Shown here: in pieces, positions 8,428 to 17,134 of the stretch
Numbering within the stretch: position 1 is the first letter of the stretch
How the letters are laid out: each line of letters begins with the position of its first letter
From: JBOCEF01 sp047610385
GTDB taxonomy: Bacteria; Pseudomonadota; Alphaproteobacteria; Rhodobacterales; Rhodobacteraceae
Assembly: GCA_047610385.1 (NCBI GenBank)
Contig: JBLGAC010000009.1
Location: 35,356 to 99,355 of the forward strand
Direction: 5' to 3'
Length of the DNA stretch: 64,000 bases
Position numbers and translations under genes: made by a program
Notes under the pieces: model-generated
Told to the model about the DNA's origin: nothing
Databases searched by the model: none
Seen by the model: the letters and a program-made list of their open reading frames with translations, nothing else

Positions 8428-8572
8428 CGTGCGTGCCGACATGGCGGGGGAGGGAAGATCCCTCCCCCTGCACCCCCCACCCTGCGGCGCGGGGTGGCGC
8501 GGGGAGATCAGTTAATTTTGCGTTAATTCCTATCGCGGCGTCTTGAAGCGCCCCGGGGGGATGCTCATCCTG

Positions 8573-8605
8573 GATGAACGCGCCGCAACAGGCGGCGCGT
8601 TCATC
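8573..8605 (+). promoter_or_regulatory. Perfect 14-bp hairpin in the leader of the small secreted gene
   Basis: GATGAACGCGCCGC and its exact complement flank an AACAG loop. The right arm abuts the AGGA ribosome site (8607-8610) of the next gene, whose ATG follows at 8619. The stem lacks a T-run, so it looks more like an RNA control element or stability hairpin than a terminator. Confidence 0.55.
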
Positions 8606-8618
8606 TAGGAACACAATC

Positions 8619-8747
8619 ATGATCGTCCGCATCTGTCTTGCTGGTCTGTTCGCGCTCAGCCTTGTCGCCGGTCCTGCCGCCGCCCATTCGGGGGGAACCA
8701 ATGCGCAGGGCTGCCATGCCGGCTCTCAGCCCTATCACTGCCATTGA
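8619..8747 (+). CDS. 42-residue secreted His/Cys peptide (YHYH-like motif)
   Basis: The short gene encodes a signal peptide (MIVRICLAGLFALSLVAG) with cleavage near AAA/HS. The mature peptide is about 20 residues and carries HSGGTNAQGCHAGSQPYHCH. That motif (SGG.N..GCH....PYHCH) is the core repeated in YHYH/excalibur-like periplasmic proteins and suggests metal binding. A correctly spaced AGGA precedes the ATG, and TGA follows the terminal His directly. No conserved partner is adjacent. Existence as a gene is well supported; function is inferred only from its His and Cys residues. Confidence 0.72.
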   Translation: MIVRICLAGLFALSLVAGPAAAHSGGTNAQGCHAGSQPYHCH

Positions 8748-8761
8748 TGCGGCGAGGGGCG

Positions 8762-9550
8762 TCAGCGTCCTTCAAACTTCGGCCCGCGGCCTTCGGACAG
8801 CGCCACCATCGCCTCCAGAAAATCGCGGCTGCGGCCAAGCTTGGCCTGCGTGTCAGCCTCATGCCCAATCTGGGCATCCAGCGTCGCGGTCAGCCCTGCG
8901 CGCATGGCACGGCGGGTTTCTGCGAAGGCGTGGGACGGGCCTTCGGCCAGCGTGTGCGCGCGGGCATGGGCGCGGCGCATCAGGTCGACATCGGGCGCTA
9001 CCTCCCAGATCAGGCCCCAATCGACGGCCTCGGTCGCGGTGATTGGCTGCCCGAACAGCGCCATGCCCATGGCCCGTGCCGGTCCGATCAGGCGCGGCAG
9101 CCACCATGTGCTGCCTGCATCGGGCAGCAGCCCCAGCTGCGCGCCTGTGGCCACAAAGCGCGCGCCCATGGCCGCCACCACCACATCGCAATTGAGCGCA
9201 AGCTGCATGCCCGCCCCGGCCGCGTCACCGTTCACCGCTGCCACGATCGGGATCGGCAGGTCGCGCATCATCGCCAGCAGGGGCGCGTATTCCTCGCGCA
9301 AGGCGCGGCCCAGGTCGAGGTCGTGCAGATTGCGCCCCTCGCCCATGTCCTGGCCTGCGCAGAACACATCGCCCGCGCCGGTCAGCAGGATGCAGCGCGC
9401 TTTACTCCGCGCCCGCGCGAAGGCGTGGCCGAGGTCTGAGCGCATCTGTGCATTGATCGCGTTGCGCGCTGTGGGGCGGTCAAGCGCGATGGTCGCAACC
9501 TTTGCATCGTCGAGCGACCAGTGAAGCGTGCGGTAGCGGATCGGGCTCAT
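8762..9550 (-). CDS. Enoyl-CoA hydratase/isomerase family protein (PaaG-like)
   Basis: A 262-residue crotonase-fold protein. The oxyanion-hole segments are FCAGQDMGEG and DAAGAGMQLAL, followed by GLLPDAGSTWWLPRLIG. The Asp in LLPDAG, in place of the second catalytic Glu, is typical of PaaG-type isomerases (1,2-epoxyphenylacetyl-CoA isomerase) and relatives, so isomerisation is as likely as hydration. The ATG at 9550 starts the conserved fold; upstream in-frame sequence is low-complexity. It follows ccmH on the same strand, a neighbourhood I recall from other Rhodobacterales, but no other phenylacetate genes are present. The family is sure, the substrate is not. Confidence 0.87.
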   Translation of the reverse strand: MSPIRYRTLHWSLDDAKVATIALDRPTARNAINAQMRSDLGHAFARARSKARCILLTGAGDVFCAGQDMGEGRNLHDLDLGRALREEYAPLLAMMRDLPIPIVAAVNGDAAGAGMQLALNCDVVVAAMGARFVATGAQLGLLPDAGSTWWLPRLIGPARAMGMALFGQPITATEAVDWGLIWEVAPDVDLMRRAHARAHTLAEGPSHAFAETRRAMRAGLTATLDAQIGHEADTQAKLGRSRDFLEAMVALSEGRGPKFEGR

Positions 9551-9677
9551 GCTCGGGGCTCTTTCGGACAGATGGAATGGGGGCGACCGCGTCGCCAAGG
9601 GGCGCGGCGGCGCATCGCGGCGCCCGGCTGAGCGGGGGCTCGATGCCCCCCGAGGCCGCATTCAGCCAATGGGCGCG

Positions 9678-10157
9678 TCAGTCTTTCAGCAAGATCGCAA
9701 GCCGGGTCTTCTCATCCTCGCTCAGCGGCGCACTGGCGCGGGTGGTGCGGGCCTCAGCGCCGGGGCGCGCCCGGCGGATGGTCAGGACCGCCGCCGCGCC
9801 GCCCATCAGCAACAGCGCCGGCGCCGCCAGCCAGATCACCATATTGCCCGCGCTGAAGGTCGGCTGTAGCAGCACGTATTCGCCATATCTATCCACGACA
9901 TAGGCAATGACTGCATCGTCACTGTCGCCCGCGCCCAGCCGCTCACGCACCAAAAGGCGCAGGTCGCGCGCAAGCGTGGCGTTGCTGTCATCGATGTTTT
10001 CATTGCGGCACACTAGGCAGCGCAATCCCTTGGAGAGGTCGCGCGCCCGCGCCTCCATCGCCGGGTCAGCCATGATTTCATCGGGCTGCACCGCCGGGGC
10101 GGCGAGGGGCGCGAGCATGAGGGCCGCGAGCAGCGCGGCGCGGGGCAGGGTGCGCAT
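9678..10157 (-). CDS. ccmH: Cytochrome c maturation protein CcmH (CcmL-type)
   Basis: A membrane-anchored periplasmic thiol oxidoreductase that keeps apocytochrome c cysteines reduced for heme attachment. It has a signal sequence (TLPRAALLAALMLAPLAAPA), the redox motif LRCLVCRNENIDDSNA with the CxxC pair, and a C-terminal transmembrane helix (NMVIWLAAPALLLMGGAAAVL). The 159-residue length is normal for the short form without the TPR (CcmI) part. It starts 5 nt after the ccmF stop and is surely co-transcribed with it. Confidence 0.95.
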   Translation of the reverse strand: MRTLPRAALLAALMLAPLAAPAVQPDEIMADPAMEARARDLSKGLRCLVCRNENIDDSNATLARDLRLLVRERLGAGDSDDAVIAYVVDRYGEYVLLQPTFSAGNMVIWLAAPALLLMGGAAAVLTIRRARPGAEARTTRASAPLSEDEKTRLAILLKD

Positions 10158-10162
10158 CAAGG

Positions 10163-12169
10163 TCACTCCGCCGCGGTCGGGGTTGGGGTTGCGGTGGTGG
10201 CGGCAGCAACGGGCCGCTTGGCCGCCGCGCCGACGCGCCAGCGCCGATCCGACAGGCTGGCCAATCCGCCCAACCCCATGATCAGGCATCCCAGCCAGAT
10301 CCATGCCGCGAAGGGTTTGACATAGATGCGCACGGCATAAGCCTCGGCGATGCCATCCTGCTTGTCGCCAAGCACGACGTACAGGTCGCGGGTCAGGCCT
10401 TGGTCCAGCCCGGCCTCGGTGGTCGGTATGCGCTGCACGGGATAAAAGCGTTTTTCGGCCTGCATCTGGCCGACCTCTTCCTCGCCAGCGAACGCGGTGA
10501 AGGTGCCGACCTGCGCGGTCCAGTTAGGGCCTTGGACTGCCTCCACCTTGTCGAAGCGGAAGGCATAGCCGCCAAGTTCGGCGGTGTCGCCAACCTGCAT
10601 GGCGCCGATCTTTTCGACCTCCCAGGCCATCAGCGCCGAAATGCCAAAGACTGTGACGCCAAAGCCCATATGCGCCAGCGTCTTGCCCCAGTCGGCACGC
10701 GGGAAATTCCACAGCCGCCGCAGCACCTCACCAAAGCGCGCGCGGCCCAGCTTCGCGCGATACAGCAGATCCCACAGCGCGCCAAACACCACCCACACCG
10801 CCAGCCCAATGCCCACCGGCGCCATCGCCGTGCGCCCGGTTTGCAGTGCATAGATCAGCGCCGCGATGGCGAAGGCCAGCGCCGCGGCGGGTGCCATGCG
10901 CCGCAGGGTCTGGCGCAGGTTCCCGCGCTTCCACGGCATTGCGGCACCGATTGGCAGGATCAGCCCCAGCAGCACCATGAAGGGGGTGAACGCCAGTTCA
11001 AAGAACGGCGCCCCGACAGAGATTTTTTCGCCGTCAATCGCCTCTCGGATCATTGGGGCCACCGTGCCGATGAACACAACAGCGGCCGCCACCGACAGCA
11101 GCAGGTTGTTCAGCACCAGCGCGCTTTCCCGGCTGACCACTGCAAAGGCTCCGGATGCGCGCATCTGCGGCGCACGGATGGCATAGAGCGTAAAGCCGCC
11201 ACCAACCGCCACCACCAGCAACATCAGGATGAACACGCCGCGCGTCGGGTCTGATGCAAAGGCGTGCACCGAAGTCAGCAGCCCCGACCGCACGATGAAC
11301 GTGCCCACCAGCGACAGCGAGAACGCGATGATCGCCAGAAGGATGGTCCAGCTTTTCAGCGTGTCGCGCTTCTCCACCACGATTGCGCAGTGCAGCAGCG
11401 CGCAGGCCGCCAGCCACGGCATGAAGGACGCGTTTTCAACCGGGTCCCAGAACCACCAGCCGCCCCACCCAAGTTCATAATACGCCCAGTAAGATCCCAG
11501 CGCGATGCCGATGGTCAGCGCGATCCAGGCACCCAGCGCCCAGGGGCGCACCCAGCGTGCCCATGCCGGATCAACCCGGCCCTCGATCAGCGCTGCGATG
11601 GCAAAGCTGAAGGTCATCGAAAGCCCGACATAGCCCAGATACAGGAACGGCGGATGAAACGCCAAGCCGGGGTCTTGCAGCAGTGGATTCAGGTCATTGC
11701 CGTCGATGGGCGGAAATTCCAGCCGCACAAACGGGTTCGAGGTGAACAGCATGAACGCCAGAAACCCTGCGCCGATCATGCCCTGAACCGCCAGCGTCCG
11801 GGCCTTCAGCCCCGCGGGCAGGTTGGCCCCGAACCAGCAGACCATGGCACCATACAGCCCCAGGATCAGCGACCACAGCAGCAGGGACCCTTCGTGGTTC
11901 CCCCACACGCCCGACACTTTGTAGAGCATCGGTTTGGCCGAATGCGAATTGGTCGCCACCAACCGGACTGAGAAATCTGAGGTCACGAACGCATGGGTCA
12001 GCGCGGCGAAGGCCAGCGCGATCAGGAAAAATTGCAGATTGGCCGCCGGAACGGCGACGCGCATCCAATCGGACCATCCCTTTTGCGCGCCGACCAGCGG
12101 CACGCTCGCTTGCACAAGCGAGACGAGGAAGGCGATGATCAGGGCGGTATGGCCCAGCTCTGCGGTCAT
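10163..12169 (-). CDS. ccmF: Cytochrome c heme lyase subunit CcmF
   Basis: This large inner-membrane protein delivers heme from CcmE to apocytochrome c together with CcmH and CcmI. It has many transmembrane helices and the tryptophan-rich heme-handling (WWD) motif GWGGWWFWDPVENASFMPWL. A large periplasmic loop lies near the C-terminus. The 668-residue length is typical. The ATG at 12169 begins MTAELGHTALIIAFLV, the standard start; the 36 codons upstream are non-homologous. It forms an operon with ccmH. The other ccm genes are not in the window. Confidence 0.96.
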   Translation of the reverse strand: MTAELGHTALIIAFLVSLVQASVPLVGAQKGWSDWMRVAVPAANLQFFLIALAFAALTHAFVTSDFSVRLVATNSHSAKPMLYKVSGVWGNHEGSLLLWSLILGLYGAMVCWFGANLPAGLKARTLAVQGMIGAGFLAFMLFTSNPFVRLEFPPIDGNDLNPLLQDPGLAFHPPFLYLGYVGLSMTFSFAIAALIEGRVDPAWARWVRPWALGAWIALTIGIALGSYWAYYELGWGGWWFWDPVENASFMPWLAACALLHCAIVVEKRDTLKSWTILLAIIAFSLSLVGTFIVRSGLLTSVHAFASDPTRGVFILMLLVVAVGGGFTLYAIRAPQMRASGAFAVVSRESALVLNNLLLSVAAAVVFIGTVAPMIREAIDGEKISVGAPFFELAFTPFMVLLGLILPIGAAMPWKRGNLRQTLRRMAPAAALAFAIAALIYALQTGRTAMAPVGIGLAVWVVFGALWDLLYRAKLGRARFGEVLRRLWNFPRADWGKTLAHMGFGVTVFGISALMAWEVEKIGAMQVGDTAELGGYAFRFDKVEAVQGPNWTAQVGTFTAFAGEEEVGQMQAEKRFYPVQRIPTTEAGLDQGLTRDLYVVLGDKQDGIAEAYAVRIYVKPFAAWIWLGCLIMGLGGLASLSDRRWRVGAAAKRPVAAATTATPTPTAAE

Positions 12170-12559
12170 TGCGGTCTCCGTCGGGTGTGGCCGCGCGGCG
12201 CGCGGAATTGCCCTGCATGATGAACGCGCCGCGCGCGCGATGCAATTCAGGCCCGCGTGATGCGAAGTCGCGGGCAAAGTGATCTAGCGGGGGGCTTGGA
12301 TCATTGGACTTATATAGGGGTTTGTAAGGGGTGCGTCATGGAATGGGTGCAAAAGAAATCGCGCGCTGTGCCTGATTGCACTGGCAGTGGGGGGCGGCGC
12401 CTTCGGCTTTGACGCCTGCGCCCGCGACTCGGCCGTCATTCCACCGACATGACACCACCTTGCCTGACAGCAAACCGGGCCGAGGACGCCTAGGCGCGCA
12501 GTCCCCCGCGCGCCCACCCCAATTTCGCCCCCAGTTCGCCCGCCCGGGCGAGGGGCCCG
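12170..12559. other. Intergenic region upstream of ccmF
   Basis: No gene is supported. The ccmF promoter should be here; TTATATAGGGG near 12310 is one of the few AT-rich spots. One plus-strand frame (about 12340-12460) resembles a signal peptide (LCLIALAVGGGAFGF) but has no usable start codon. The molybdenum hydroxylase operon ends at 12560. Confidence 0.35.
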
Positions 12560-14830
12560 TTAGACGAACGACACCTCGTCCCCGAAGGGCATGGAGCGCA
12601 GCCGCTTGCCGGTCAGCGCAAAGATCGCGTTGCCAAGCGCGGGGGCTGCGGGGGGGGTGCCGGGTTCGCCGATCCCGCCCATATGCGGGGCGTTTTCCAA
12701 GATTGCGACCTCAATCGGGGGGGTCTGGGCCATGCGCAGCGCGTCATAGCTGTCAAAGTTCAACTGCTGCGCGCGGCCGCCTTCAAAGCTGACCCGCTGC
12801 ATCATTGCCGCTGACAGGCCAAAGATCACGCCTGACTGCATCTGCGCCTCGATGATGCCGGGATCCAGCGCGCGCCCGCAATCGACGGCGCACCAGACGC
12901 TCTCCAGCTTGATCGCGCCGCCCTGATCTGAAATCTCGACCACCTGCGCGACCCACGACCCAAAGGACAGCACGAACGCGGCACCCTTGGCATGGCCGGG
13001 CGCCACGGTTCCCCAATTCGACATCTCAGCGACTTTTTCAAGCGCAAGGCGCGCTGGCCGGAAATCTTCGCCTTGCATCATCATCAGACGCATGGCGACC
13101 GGGTCCAGCCCGGCGCGATGGGCGATTTCATCCATGAAGCCTTCGTGGAAAAACCCGTTGATCGAACTGCCGACCGACCGCCAGAACCCCACCGGAATGC
13201 CCAGCGGCACCGGAATGCCCTGATAATCGGCGTTGGGGATCGCGTAGGGTTGGTTGAACAGCCCGTCGAGGATCGGCTTGTCCGGGCCGGACGCGGGCAG
13301 CGACGGAAAGGTCCGCGCCATCAATGACGCCATGATCGGCGGCGCGGCAACACGCATTTCCAGCGCTGACGGGGCCTCAGAGCGGCGGACATGGGCGCGA
13401 AACCGGCCCAACGCGGCGGGGCGATACATGTCGTGGCCAGTGTCTTCTTCGCGGCTCCATGTCACTTTCACCGGGCGCCCGTCGGCCTCAGCGGCCAAAA
13501 GGGTGGCATAGATCGCGACGTCAATTTCGAACCGGCGCCCAAAGCCGCCGCCCATGGGCAGGGTCGTGACCTCAACCTCGCCCGCCGACAGGCCCGCCAG
13601 TGGGCCGCAGATATCCTGGATCAGCGTCGGGGATTGATTGCCCGACCAGATGCGCAGCTTGGGGCCGCGCAATTGGGCGGTGGCGTTCAGTGGCTCCATG
13701 CAGGCATGTGCCAAGAACGGAACGCGGTATTCAGCGCTGAGGATTTCATCCTCGGGCGCGCCCTGAAAGGCGACAGGGGCGTCGCCTTTTACGCCCATTT
13801 CAAACGCGCCGTCGGGGCGTTCCTTGTCCAGCGCGGCGGCCAGCAACGAGAACTGCGCCGCAGTGTCGGCGGGATAGTCCGGCGCGCCCCATTGGGGGGC
13901 CAGCGCCTCAGCGCCCTTGAAGGCCGCCCAGGTGGAGGTTGCGATGATGCCAAAGCCTGATCCGGTCTGGGTCGCCAGGTCGACGATCTTCACCACCCCC
14001 GGCACCGCCAGCGCTGCGTCGCGGTTCGCCGATTTGGCGCGCGCGCCAAACACCGGCGACATGGCGACGGTGGCGTGCAGCATCTGCGGCAGTTCCACGT
14101 CGATGCCGTAGATCGGCGCGCCGGTGACTTTGGGGCGCAGATCGGTGCGGATCTGGGTCTTGCCCAGCAGGCGCCAGTTTGCGGGGTCGGTCAGGGCGGG
14201 GTCTTGTTCAGGGGACCGCGCCGCGGCGTCGGCGGTCAGCGCGCCAAAGCTGATGCGGCGCCCCGATGCGGCATGGACCACTTCGCGCCCGTCCACGGTC
14301 AAGGCACCCGCGCCGACGCCCAGCCGGTCCGCCGCGGCGCCGATCAGCGCCATACGCGCGGCGGCGCCCGCGGCGCGCATCTTGTCGAACGCGTCGACGG
14401 TTGACGAACTGCCCCCGGTGCCTTGCAGCCCGATCAGCTTGGCGCCGAAGCTGCCGGCCTTGCGGGTCAGGCCCGCGGCCCAGCCATCATCCCAGGTCGG
14501 GGCCTCGCCGACCTCAGCCAGCATGGCGCCATTGTAATAGGCGGCACCCGGGGGGCCGTGCGCCACGGTCACATCGGCCAGATCCACGCCCAGTTCTTCG
14601 GCCACAAGGGCGGCGAGGGTGGTGCTGACGCCCTGGCCCATTTCCGCGCGCGGCACGATCACGGTGATCTCGCCAGCCTCTGATATGGTCAGCCACGGGT
14701 TGAAGGTCGGGTCAGTGCCGCCCGCCAGCGGGTTGGGGTGCACCTTGGTTGCGTAATGCCAGCCAACGGCCAGCCCGCCCGCCGCCGCAACGCCAAGCCC
14801 GAGGAAAATGCGTCTGGTGATTTTTCCCAT
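12560..14830 (-). CDS. Molybdopterin-binding large subunit, IorB-type hydroxylase
   Basis: A catalytic subunit of the xanthine oxidase family, of the isoquinoline 1-oxidoreductase/membrane aldehyde dehydrogenase (IorB) branch. It starts MGKITRRIFLGLGVAAAGGL, a twin-arginine-like signal or anchor, so the complex probably works at the periplasmic face. Conserved cofactor segments include PRAEMGQGVSTTLAALVAEE, TLPMGGGFGRRFE and GGIGEPGTPPAAPALGNAIF; the Glu of GEPGTPP corresponds to the catalytic base. The 756-residue length is normal. It begins 4 nt after the iron-sulfur subunit gene. The substrate (N-heterocycle or aldehyde) cannot be told. No cofactor-insertion (XdhC-like) gene is adjacent. 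Confidence 0.9.
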   Translation of the reverse strand: MGKITRRIFLGLGVAAAGGLAVGWHYATKVHPNPLAGGTDPTFNPWLTISEAGEITVIVPRAEMGQGVSTTLAALVAEELGVDLADVTVAHGPPGAAYYNGAMLAEVGEAPTWDDGWAAGLTRKAGSFGAKLIGLQGTGGSSSTVDAFDKMRAAGAAARMALIGAAADRLGVGAGALTVDGREVVHAASGRRISFGALTADAAARSPEQDPALTDPANWRLLGKTQIRTDLRPKVTGAPIYGIDVELPQMLHATVAMSPVFGARAKSANRDAALAVPGVVKIVDLATQTGSGFGIIATSTWAAFKGAEALAPQWGAPDYPADTAAQFSLLAAALDKERPDGAFEMGVKGDAPVAFQGAPEDEILSAEYRVPFLAHACMEPLNATAQLRGPKLRIWSGNQSPTLIQDICGPLAGLSAGEVEVTTLPMGGGFGRRFEIDVAIYATLLAAEADGRPVKVTWSREEDTGHDMYRPAALGRFRAHVRRSEAPSALEMRVAAPPIMASLMARTFPSLPASGPDKPILDGLFNQPYAIPNADYQGIPVPLGIPVGFWRSVGSSINGFFHEGFMDEIAHRAGLDPVAMRLMMMQGEDFRPARLALEKVAEMSNWGTVAPGHAKGAAFVLSFGSWVAQVVEISDQGGAIKLESVWCAVDCGRALDPGIIEAQMQSGVIFGLSAAMMQRVSFEGGRAQQLNFDSYDALRMAQTPPIEVAILENAPHMGGIGEPGTPPAAPALGNAIFALTGKRLRSMPFGDEVSFV

Positions 14831-14834
14831 GGTC

Positions 14835-15311
14835 TCAGCCCTCAGCGATCTGGGTGGCGGCGCGGTGGATTGCGGCGCGGATGCGCGGGTAGGTCCCGCA
14901 GCGGCAAAGATTGGTCATGGCGTCGTCGATGTCGGCGTCGCTGGGTGCGGGGATGTCGCGCAGCAGCGCGGCGGCGGCCATGATCTGCCCCGATTGGCAA
15001 TAGCCGCATTGGGGGACCTGCTCGGCCTCCCACGCCTGCTGAACCGCGGACAGGACCGGCGCCTCGCCCACGGCGGGCATGGCGGCAGGCAGCCCTTCGA
15101 TCGTGGTCACGGCCCCGTCCACATCCCCCAGCAGCACTGAGCATGACCGCACCGGCGCCCCGTCAATCCAGACCGTGCAGGCCCCACAGGCGGCGATGCC
15201 GCAGCCGTATTTCGGCCCCTTGATGTCCAGAGCGTCGCGCAATGCCCACAGAAGCGGCATTTCGGGGTCCGCGTCGATCTCGCGGCTCTCGCCGTTGACG
15301 GTCAGCTTCAT
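14835..15311 (-). CDS. [2Fe-2S] small subunit of the molybdenum hydroxylase (IorA-type)
   Basis: The 158-residue protein transfers electrons from the molybdenum site through two iron-sulfur clusters. The plant-ferredoxin-like N-terminal part has KYGCGIAACGACTVWIDG plus a downstream cysteine (RSCSVLLG). The C-terminal four-helix part has CGYCQSGQ and LCRCGTYPRIRAAI. All eight cluster cysteines are present. The ATG at 15311 starts MKLTVNGESREID, the usual first strand. It is the first gene of a two-gene operon with the large subunit and is transcribed away from the TetR regulator. Confidence 0.95.
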   Translation of the reverse strand: MKLTVNGESREIDADPEMPLLWALRDALDIKGPKYGCGIAACGACTVWIDGAPVRSCSVLLGDVDGAVTTIEGLPAAMPAVGEAPVLSAVQQAWEAEQVPQCGYCQSGQIMAAAALLRDIPAPSDADIDDAMTNLCRCGTYPRIRAAIHRAATQIAEG

Positions 15312-15444
15312 GGCGGCCTCTTTCGCTTGCCCCTTGGGGGAGGGGGCTGGTCGGGTGTCCCAAAGATGGCGTCTCATGGCCCGATGTCAATAACAGAACA
15401 GCAGTCTCTTGCGCGCCCCCACGCGCAGGCCTAGCGTGGCGGTC

Positions 15445-16095
15445 ATGAGCGACGACGCATACCAGCGGGCGCGAAGCCCTGAGCGCAAAGCTGCGCGCCG
15501 CGCCGCGATATTGGCCGCGGCGGCAGACTTGCTGGACCATGGCGGCACTGAGGCCGCGACCCTCAGCGCCATCGCCGCCGGGGCGGGCATGGTGAAATCG
15601 GGCATCTATCGGTATTTCGAAAGCCGCGAAGACATCCTGATCCATCTGTTGATCGAAGGGACCGAAGACCTGATCGCGGCGCTGGAGGCCACGGGCCCCC
15701 AAAACGGCGCAGCGGGCACCGCCGCGGTGATCGCAGCGGGATTTGCCGCGCGCCCGCGCCTGTGCCTGCTGACCAGCGAAATGGCCCCAACGCTTGAGCG
15801 GAACATCTCGCTGGCGTCCCTGATTGCGTTGAAAACCCGGATGGCGGCGCTGTTTGGCCGCGCGGCGGCGGCGGCGGCGCGCATCCATGGCGCGCTGAGC
15901 CTTGAGGCGGCAGGCACCTCAATGCTGACCATCACAGCGTTGGTGGCGGGGTTGTGGCCGATGACCACCCACGGCCCACTGGTGGCCGAGGCGCTGGACC
16001 GCAGCGGTTTTGCCGCCCACATGGTGCCCTTTGAGGGCAACCTGCGCCGCGCGGTCCATGCGCTTTTGCTCGGGGCCGAGCAGGCCGCGCGCTGA
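15445..16095 (+). CDS. TetR/AcrR-family transcriptional regulator
   Basis: The N-terminal helix-turn-helix (about residues 20-65) reads RRAAILAAAADLLDHGG..AATLSAIAAGAGMVKSGIYRYF, a textbook TetR domain. The C-terminal ligand pocket is Ala-rich and not assignable. It has 216 residues. The ATG at 15445 was chosen as the first methionine close to the domain. It lies head-to-head with the molybdenum hydroxylase operon across 133 bp, so it most likely represses that operon and itself (inference). Confidence 0.9.
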   Translation: MSDDAYQRARSPERKAARRAAILAAAADLLDHGGTEAATLSAIAAGAGMVKSGIYRYFESREDILIHLLIEGTEDLIAALEATGPQNGAAGTAAVIAAGFAARPRLCLLTSEMAPTLERNISLASLIALKTRMAALFGRAAAAAARIHGALSLEAAGTSMLTITALVAGLWPMTTHGPLVAEALDRSGFAAHMVPFEGNLRRAVHALLLGAEQAAR

Positions 16096-16101
16096 CCCCG
16101 A

Positions 16102-16971
16102 TCAGCTGTGCGCGTAGGACCAATACAGCTCCCGCGCCATGCGGGAGACGGGGCCAAAGGGCAGGGCGCGCCCTTCGTAATTCGTCACCGGGATCACCTT
16201 CATCGCATTGCCGGTTGCGAAAATCTCATCCGCGGCCTCAACGTCCCGGACGGTCATGACCGTCTCATGCACCTCCACCCCGGCACCCCGCAGCAGCTTG
16301 ATGACCCGCTGGCGGGTGATGCCGTTCAGGAACGTGCCGTTGGGGATCGGCGTCGCGGCGACCCCGTCCTTGACGATGAACACGTTAGATGTGGCAAGTT
16401 CGGCGACATTGCCCAAACCGTCCAGCGTCAGCGCATTGTTGAAACCGCGGGCCTGCGCCTCGCGGATCATGCGGGCGTTGTTGGGATAAAGGCAGCCGGC
16501 CTTCGCGTCGGTCGGCATCATCGACTGCATCGGGCGGCGGAATGTGGACAGCCCGACCGATATGCCCGCTTCGACCCGCGCGGCGTCGGGCATGGCCAGT
16601 TCTTCAAGACACAGGCAGAACACGGTGGAGGCGGGATTGGCCACGATCAGGCTTGGCCCCCCCGACCGAGACCAGTACATCGGGCGGATATAGACCTGCG
16701 CGTCTGGCCCGAAAAATTCGATCCCCTCGCGGGCCAGCGCGGCGATGTCGCCGTCCGAATGCGTCGGCGACAGCTCCAATGCCAAGGCGGAGCGGTTTGC
16801 GCGCGCGCAATGCAGGTCCAGATCTGGCGCGACCCCGTCAAAGGCTCGCGCGCCGTCAAATACCACGGTGCCTTGCCAAAGCCCGTGATCGGCGGCGCCC
16901 ATCACGGGCACGTTGCCGTCATGCCAGGCGCCATCGATCCAGGTGCGGATGCGGCCGTTGCTCATGCTCAT
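16102..16971 (-). CDS. Class IV (branched-chain type) aminotransferase
   Basis: A PLP-dependent enzyme of fold type IV. The Schiff-base lysine is Lys157 in MPTDAKAGCLYPNNARMI. The phosphate-binding region is GNVAELATSNVFIVKDG and the C-terminal loop is FATGNAMKVIPVTN. The 289-residue length fits IlvE-type enzymes, but (R)-selective transaminases and D-amino-acid transaminases share the fold, and the HGLWQGTVVFDG start with ALELSP does not decide among them. Two ATGs (16971, 16965) are possible. It converges with the TetR gene and is divergent from accA. Confidence 0.88.
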   Translation of the reverse strand: MSMSNGRIRTWIDGAWHDGNVPVMGAADHGLWQGTVVFDGARAFDGVAPDLDLHCARANRSALALELSPTHSDGDIAALAREGIEFFGPDAQVYIRPMYWSRSGGPSLIVANPASTVFCLCLEELAMPDAARVEAGISVGLSTFRRPMQSMMPTDAKAGCLYPNNARMIREAQARGFNNALTLDGLGNVAELATSNVFIVKDGVAATPIPNGTFLNGITRQRVIKLLRGAGVEVHETVMTVRDVEAADEIFATGNAMKVIPVTNYEGRALPFGPVSRMARELYWSYAHS

Positions 16972-17134
16972 GTCAGGTCTCCCGAAGTTGTCACTTGGAG
17001 GGTGCGCCGGGGCGCGGGCGGGATCAAGCCCCGCGCGCCTTGCGCTGCGGCCCGGTGCCGCCCAGATTGCATTGCAGCGCGTCCTTGCGTATTGCGGGCA
17101 ACAGCACACGACAATCACCGACGGCGGGATCGAT

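Noticed and set aside
12339..12463. Signal-peptide-like frame LCLIALAVGGGAFGF upstream of ccmF
   Set aside because: No ATG, GTG or TTG in frame at a suitable place and no ribosome site; too short to support.
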